From Roseococcus microcysteis (lineage in GTDB: Bacteria; Pseudomonadota; Alphaproteobacteria; Acetobacterales; Acetobacteraceae), in assembly GCF_014764365.1 (NCBI RefSeq), contig NZ_CP061718.1, forward strand, positions 2,930,501 through 2,994,500: a DNA stretch of 64,000 nucleotides, read 5' to 3'. Below are positions 60,303 to 64,000 of this stretch, piece after piece. Positions within the stretch are counted from its first letter, which is position 1. Every line of letters starts with the position of its first letter. Below the pieces are notes generated by a model. It saw only the letters and a list, made by a program, of their open reading frames with translations, searched no databases and was not told the DNA's origin. The position numbers and the translations under genes were made by a program.

Positions 60303-61895
60303 ATGAAGAGACGCCTCGCTTCGCTGTGCGCCGGCTTCGCGGCCCTTTCCTTCATGATGGCCACGCCGGCCCTGGCGCAGCGGGAAACCGTGCTGCGTGT
60401 CGCGATGACGGCGGGCGACATCCCGCTCACCGCCGGCATCCCCGACCAGGGTTTCGAGGGCTGGCGCTTCGTCGGCTACAACCTCTACGACTCGCTGACG
60501 CTGTGGGATCTCTCGCGCAGCGACGTGGTGGCGGACATCCGCCCCGGCCTCGCCACCGAATGGCGCATAGACCCCGGGAACAACCGCCGCTGGCTGTTCA
60601 CCATCCGCCGCGGCGTGCGCTTCCATGATGGCTCGCCGCTGACGGCCGCCGACATCGTCTGGAACTTCGACCGCTTCACCAAGGAGAGCGCGCCGCAGTT
60701 CAACGCGCGGCAATTCGCCTTCGCCCGCGCCTATCTCGGCAATTTCGAAAGCGCGGAGGTGGTGGACGACTACACCGTGGCGCTGACCACGCGGCAGCCG
60801 GACAGCCTCTTCCCCTACAATGTCAGCTTCCTGATGATGGTGAGCCCGCGCCGCTCGGCCGAGGTCAACCACGATGCCGACGCCTTCGCGCGCAACCCCT
60901 CCGGCACGGGCCCCTACCGTTTCGGCCGCATGGTGCCGGGCGAGCGGCTGGAGCTGGTGCGCAACCCCGACTACTGGGACCAGGCGCGCGTGCCCCGGCA
61001 TGACCGGCTGGTGCTGCTGCCCATGCCCGAGGCCTCCACCCGCACGGCCGCGCTTCTCTCGGGCCAGGTGGACTGGATCGAGGCGCCGGCGCCCGACGCC
61101 ATTCCGCGCCTGCGCTCCTCGCGCATGCAGATCGTCACCAACTCCTACCCGCACAACTGGGCCTACCAGCTGAACTTCGTGGATGGCCCCTTCGCCGATG
61201 TGCGGGTGCGCCGCGCGGCCAACCACGCGCTGAACCGCCCCGATTTCCGCGAGATGCTGGGCGGGCTGGCGCTGGAGGGGTACGCCAACATGCCGCCCTC
61301 CACCGCCTATTTCGGCAACCCACGGCGGTATGAGTTCGACCCCGCCCGCGCCCGTGCCCTGTTGCAGGAGGCCGGGTGCCTGCCCTGCCGCATCACGCTC
61401 GCCATCTCCACCTCCGGCTCCGGCCAGATGCAGCCCTTGCCGATGAACGAGCTGGTGAAGGCGCAGCTGGAGGCGGCGGGCTTCCAGGTGACCTTCCAGA
61501 CCATGGACTGGAACGCGCTGCTCCAGGTGGGCCGGGAGGGGCGGGAACGCCACCGCGGCGTGCACGGCATCAACATCAGCCGCTCGCTCCAGGACCCCTT
61601 CAACGGGATGCTGCGCTTCACCTGGACCGCGCAGCACACGCCGCGTGGCTCCAACTGGGGGCACTACAGCAACCCGGCCATGGACGCGCTGATTGACCGC
61701 GCGCTCGCCACCTTCGACCCGGCCGAGCGCCTGCCCATCCTCACCCAGATCCATGAGCTGATGAGCGAGGACGCGGTGATGCTGTGGGTGGTGCATGACC
61801 TCAACCCGCGTGCCATGTCGCCGCGCGTGCGCGGCTTCGTGCAGGCGCAGAGCTGGTTCCAGGACCTGACGCCCGTCACCGTCGCGGCGCGCTGA
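60303..61895 (+). CDS. Peptide/nickel-type ABC transporter substrate-binding protein
   Basis: A 530-residue periplasmic protein of the SBP_bac_5 family. The signal peptide (MKRRLASLCAGFAALSFMMA, cleavage after LAQ) is followed by DNNRRWLFTIRRGVRFHDGSPLTAADIVWNFDR-type sequence: the family motif FHDGSPLTAADIVWNFDRF is present. PYRFGRMVPGERLELVRNPDYW and RRAANHALNRPDFREML follow. The two lobes are complete. It is the first gene of a run with two permeases and an ATPase, so it should define the ligand of that importer. It has its own TGAGGAG before ATG 60303. Confidence 0.92.
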   Translation: MKRRLASLCAGFAALSFMMATPALAQRETVLRVAMTAGDIPLTAGIPDQGFEGWRFVGYNLYDSLTLWDLSRSDVVADIRPGLATEWRIDPGNNRRWLFTIRRGVRFHDGSPLTAADIVWNFDRFTKESAPQFNARQFAFARAYLGNFESAEVVDDYTVALTTRQPDSLFPYNVSFLMMVSPRRSAEVNHDADAFARNPSGTGPYRFGRMVPGERLELVRNPDYWDQARVPRHDRLVLLPMPEASTRTAALLSGQVDWIEAPAPDAIPRLRSSRMQIVTNSYPHNWAYQLNFVDGPFADVRVRRAANHALNRPDFREMLGGLALEGYANMPPSTAYFGNPRRYEFDPARARALLQEAGCLPCRITLAISTSGSGQMQPLPMNELVKAQLEAAGFQVTFQTMDWNALLQVGREGRERHRGVHGINISRSLQDPFNGMLRFTWTAQHTPRGSNWGHYSNPAMDALIDRALATFDPAERLPILTQIHELMSEDAVMLWVVHDLNPRAMSPRVRGFVQAQSWFQDLTPVTVAAR

Positions 61896-61909
61896 GGCGG
61901 AGCGGGAGC

Positions 61910-62857
61910 ATGTTCGGTTATGTCGTCCGGCGGCTGCTGTCCGCGGTGCCCATCGCGCTCGGCGTGTCCATCGTCTGCTTCGCGCTGGTCTACCTGGCGC
62001 CGGGCGATCCCATCCAGACGCTGCTCCCGCCCGATGCGGATGCGGAGACCGTGGACCGGCTGATGCGCCTCTATGGCCTCGACCGGCCCCTGGTGCTGCA
62101 ATATCTCGACTGGCTCTGGCGCGTGATCAGCGGGGATTTCGGCCGCTCCATCGCCAATGGCCGGCCGGTGGCGGACGAGATCTTCCGCTCGCTCGGCAAC
62201 ACGGTGCTGCTCGCCACGGTGTCGGTTCTCTTCGCCTTCAGCATCGCCTTCGTCATGGGCACCATCGCGGGCCGCAAGCCGGGCAGCTGGCTGGACCGGG
62301 TGGTGACCGGCACGGCGGTGCTGGGCGTCTCGGTGCCGAACTACTGGCTGGGCATCGTGCTGGTCATCATCTTCTCGGTGGAGCTGATGCTGCTGCCGGC
62401 CTCGGGCATGGCCGATGACCAGTTCGACCCGACGAACTGGGAACATCTGCAATACCTCATCCTGCCGGCCTTCACCCTGTCGCTGATTCCGGTGGGCATT
62501 ATCGCGCGCACCACGCGCTCGGCGGTGTCGGAGGTGATGAACCAGGAATTCGTGGTGACGCTGCGCGCGAACGGCCTGCCCGAATGGCGCGTGCTGAAGC
62601 ACGTGCTGAAGAACGCGCTGCCGCCCGTGCTGGCGGTGATGGGGCTGCAGTTCGGCACGCTGATGGGCGGCTCCATCCTGGTGGAGACCGTCTTCTCCTG
62701 GCCCGGCAGCGGCTTCCTGCTGAGCCGCGCGATCCTGACGCGCGACATCCCGGTGCTGCAGGGCACCATCCTCGTGCTGGCCATGATCTTCGTGCTGACG
62801 AACCTGCTCGTGGATCTCTTCCAGTCCACCCTCGACCCCCGCATCCGGCGCGGTTGA
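61910..62857 (+). CDS. ABC transporter permease, DppB type
   Basis: A 315-residue permease with six helices. MFGYVVRRLLSAVPIALGVS is helix 1 of the DppB class. The EAA-type loop is TLRANGLPEWRVLKHVLKNALPPVL, and GSILVETVFSWPGSGFLL is the family end motif. It starts 14 nt after the binding-protein stop with AGCGGGAG upstream, in the same operon as the next permease. Confidence 0.93.
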   Translation: MFGYVVRRLLSAVPIALGVSIVCFALVYLAPGDPIQTLLPPDADAETVDRLMRLYGLDRPLVLQYLDWLWRVISGDFGRSIANGRPVADEIFRSLGNTVLLATVSVLFAFSIAFVMGTIAGRKPGSWLDRVVTGTAVLGVSVPNYWLGIVLVIIFSVELMLLPASGMADDQFDPTNWEHLQYLILPAFTLSLIPVGIIARTTRSAVSEVMNQEFVVTLRANGLPEWRVLKHVLKNALPPVLAVMGLQFGTLMGGSILVETVFSWPGSGFLLSRAILTRDIPVLQGTILVLAMIFVLTNLLVDLFQSTLDPRIRRG

Positions 62858-62874
62858 GACGAAAGGAGGCGCCC

Positions 62875-63762
62875 ATGTCAGCCACTCTCGGCACCGCCGC
62901 CGCCTTGCCCGCCCTCCCGCCGCAGCGCGGCTACTGGGGCACCGTGGGCTACCGCCTGCGGCATGATCCGGTGACGCTCTTCTTCGGGGCGTTGCTGCTG
63001 CTGATCCTGCTCTCGGCGATCTTCGCGCCCTGGATCGCGCCGCATGACCCCTTCCAGGAAAGCATCATCCGCCGCCTGCGGCCGGTCGGTCATCCGGGCT
63101 ATCCCCTCGGCACCGACGAGCTGGGGCGCGACATGCTCAGCCGGCTGCTGCATGGCGGGCGCATCACCCTGACCATGGGCATCCTGCCCGTGCTGGTGGC
63201 CACGCTGATCGGCGGCGGCCTGGGCATCGTGGCCGGCTTCGCGGGCGGGCTAGTGAACGCCCTCATCATGCGGACGATGGACGTGTTCTACGCCTTCCCC
63301 TCCGTGCTGCTGGCCGTCGCCATCTCGGGCGCGATGGGCGGCGGCGCCTTCAACGGGATGGTGGCGCTGACGCTGGTCTTCATCCCGCCGCTCTGCCGCG
63401 TGGCGGAGACGGCGACGACGCAGGTCCGCAACCTCGACTATGTGGACGCGGCGCGCGCGACGGGCGCGCCCTTCTTCCTGGTGCTGCGCCACCATGTGCT
63501 GGGCAATGTGCTGGGGCCGATCCTGATCTACGCCTCCAGCCTGGTCTCGGTCTGCATCATCCTGGCCTCGGGCCTCTCCTTCCTGGGGCTGGGCGTGACA
63601 CCGCCCGACCCGGACTGGGGCCTGATGCTGAACGCGCTGCGCCAGGCCATCTACGTGAACCCGATGATCGCCGCGATGCCGGGTGTCGCGATCCTTCTGA
63701 CCTCCATCAGCATGAACATGGTCAGCGACGGGCTGCGCGCGGCCATGGATGTGCGGAGCTGA
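62875..63762 (+). CDS. ABC transporter permease, DppC type
   Basis: A 295-residue permease with six helices. The N-terminal extension ([31 protein letters not shown]) is the OppC/DppC N-domain. [24 protein letters not shown] is a strong DppC signature. The EAA loop reads [30 protein letters not shown] 62875 follows AAAGGAGG. It pairs with the DppB-type permease to form the transmembrane channel. Confidence 0.93.
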   Translation: MSATLGTAAALPALPPQRGYWGTVGYRLRHDPVTLFFGALLLLILLSAIFAPWIAPHDPFQESIIRRLRPVGHPGYPLGTDELGRDMLSRLLHGGRITLTMGILPVLVATLIGGGLGIVAGFAGGLVNALIMRTMDVFYAFPSVLLAVAISGAMGGGAFNGMVALTLVFIPPLCRVAETATTQVRNLDYVDAARATGAPFFLVLRHHVLGNVLGPILIYASSLVSVCIILASGLSFLGLGVTPPDPDWGLMLNALRQAIYVNPMIAAMPGVAILLTSISMNMVSDGLRAAMDVRS

Positions 63763-63767
63763 CGCCC

Positions 63768-64000
63768 ATGCTCATGCGAAGCCCCAGGACCCTCGCCATG
63801 GACCCGCGCGACCGCGGCGGGCCCGAACAGCCGCTGCTGCTGGTGAAGGGCCTCAGGAAGCACTTCCCCATCCGCGGCGGCATCTTCGGCCGCGTCTCGG
63901 CCCATGTGCGCGCGGTGGACGGTGTCTCCTTCACCGTGCGCAAGGGCGAGACGCTGGGCGTGGTGGGCGAGTCCGGCTGCGGCAAGTCCACCCTCGCGCG
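63768..64000 (+). CDS. Peptide ABC transporter ATP-binding protein, cut by window edge
   Basis: The frame runs from ATG 63768 to the right edge (77 codons). [20 protein letters not shown], then [30 protein letters not shown], is the Dpp/Opp-type ATPase N-terminus with its Walker A. The ATG lies 5 nt after the permease stop; ATG 63798 (MDPRD) is possible. The organisation and N-terminus suggest the DppF-type ATPase, but without the C-terminus it could be DppD. Confidence 0.88.
   Translation, partial: MLMRSPRTLAMDPRDRGGPEQPLLLVKGLRKHFPIRGGIFGRVSAHVRAVDGVSFTVRKGETLGVVGESGCGKSTLA

Overview
The window is very GC-rich (about 70 percent by eye), densely packed with genes, and has third codon positions strongly biased to G or C. 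The gene set points to an alphaproteobacterium, most likely Acetobacteraceae of the Roseomonas/Roseococcus/Rubritepida type. The grounds are three Bug/TctC-family binding proteins plus a TctBA pair, a glcDEF glycolate oxidase cluster, a zinc-free L36, a cvpA-purF pair and a GlpF-free central-metabolism set. The genus is inference from gene content only. There are no rRNA or tRNA genes, insertion sequences, prophage or CRISPR arrays that I can see.

Layout. 1-3.2 kb: end of an ArnT-type glycosyltransferase, rpmJ, a secreted repeat protein and a DUF2243 membrane protein. 3.2-7.6 kb: glcD-glcE-(small membrane protein)-glcF. 7.7-13.9 kb: a transport and degradation block of TctC, a ketopantoate-reductase-like enzyme, a creatininase, an M20 amidohydrolase and TctBA, with an AT-rich divergent gap in the middle. 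13.9-20 kb: three SDR/epimerase-type enzymes, ChaC, a DUF2125 protein, an NTF2-like protein, DinB and a double GNAT. 20-30 kb: aspartate aminotransferase, accA, an MFS transporter, a membrane-anchored SDR, a TPR methyltransferase, two convergent Bug proteins and radA. 30-35 kb: cvpA, purF, an SDR, an octopine-dehydrogenase-like protein and an acyltransferase. 35-38.5 kb: an ABC-2 exporter and two overlapping genes of unknown function. 38.7-47 kb: an HldE-like kinase, a lytic transglycosylase, proA-nadD-rsfS-rlmH, NnrU and a bacterial voltage-gated sodium channel. 47-60 kb: DUF2306 and TetR sharing an operator, gpmI, gshB, trpE-ppiD, tpiA-serC, a histidine phosphatase, a TerB/DUF533 protein and hisZ-purA. 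60.3-64 kb: an oligopeptide/dipeptide ABC importer that runs off the right edge.

Working together. The glc genes convert glycolate to glyoxylate. The tct genes and the neighbouring hydrolases look like a scavenging module for an amide- or carboxylate-bearing solute. The proA-nadD-rsfS-rlmH run is a typical alphaproteobacterial housekeeping cluster joined by start/stop overlaps.

Two patterns stand out. First, six copies of a nested hairpin with invariant internal bases (GATC...GTGAATC, or GTAAATC in one copy) and covarying flanks lie directly downstream of stop codons, always in the sense orientation of the gene before them. Second, at least six single-base indels break otherwise well-conserved genes (tctA, radA, trpE, an unknown gene twice, and probably the MFS start). 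Most lie in G or C runs, so sequencing error is the leading explanation.
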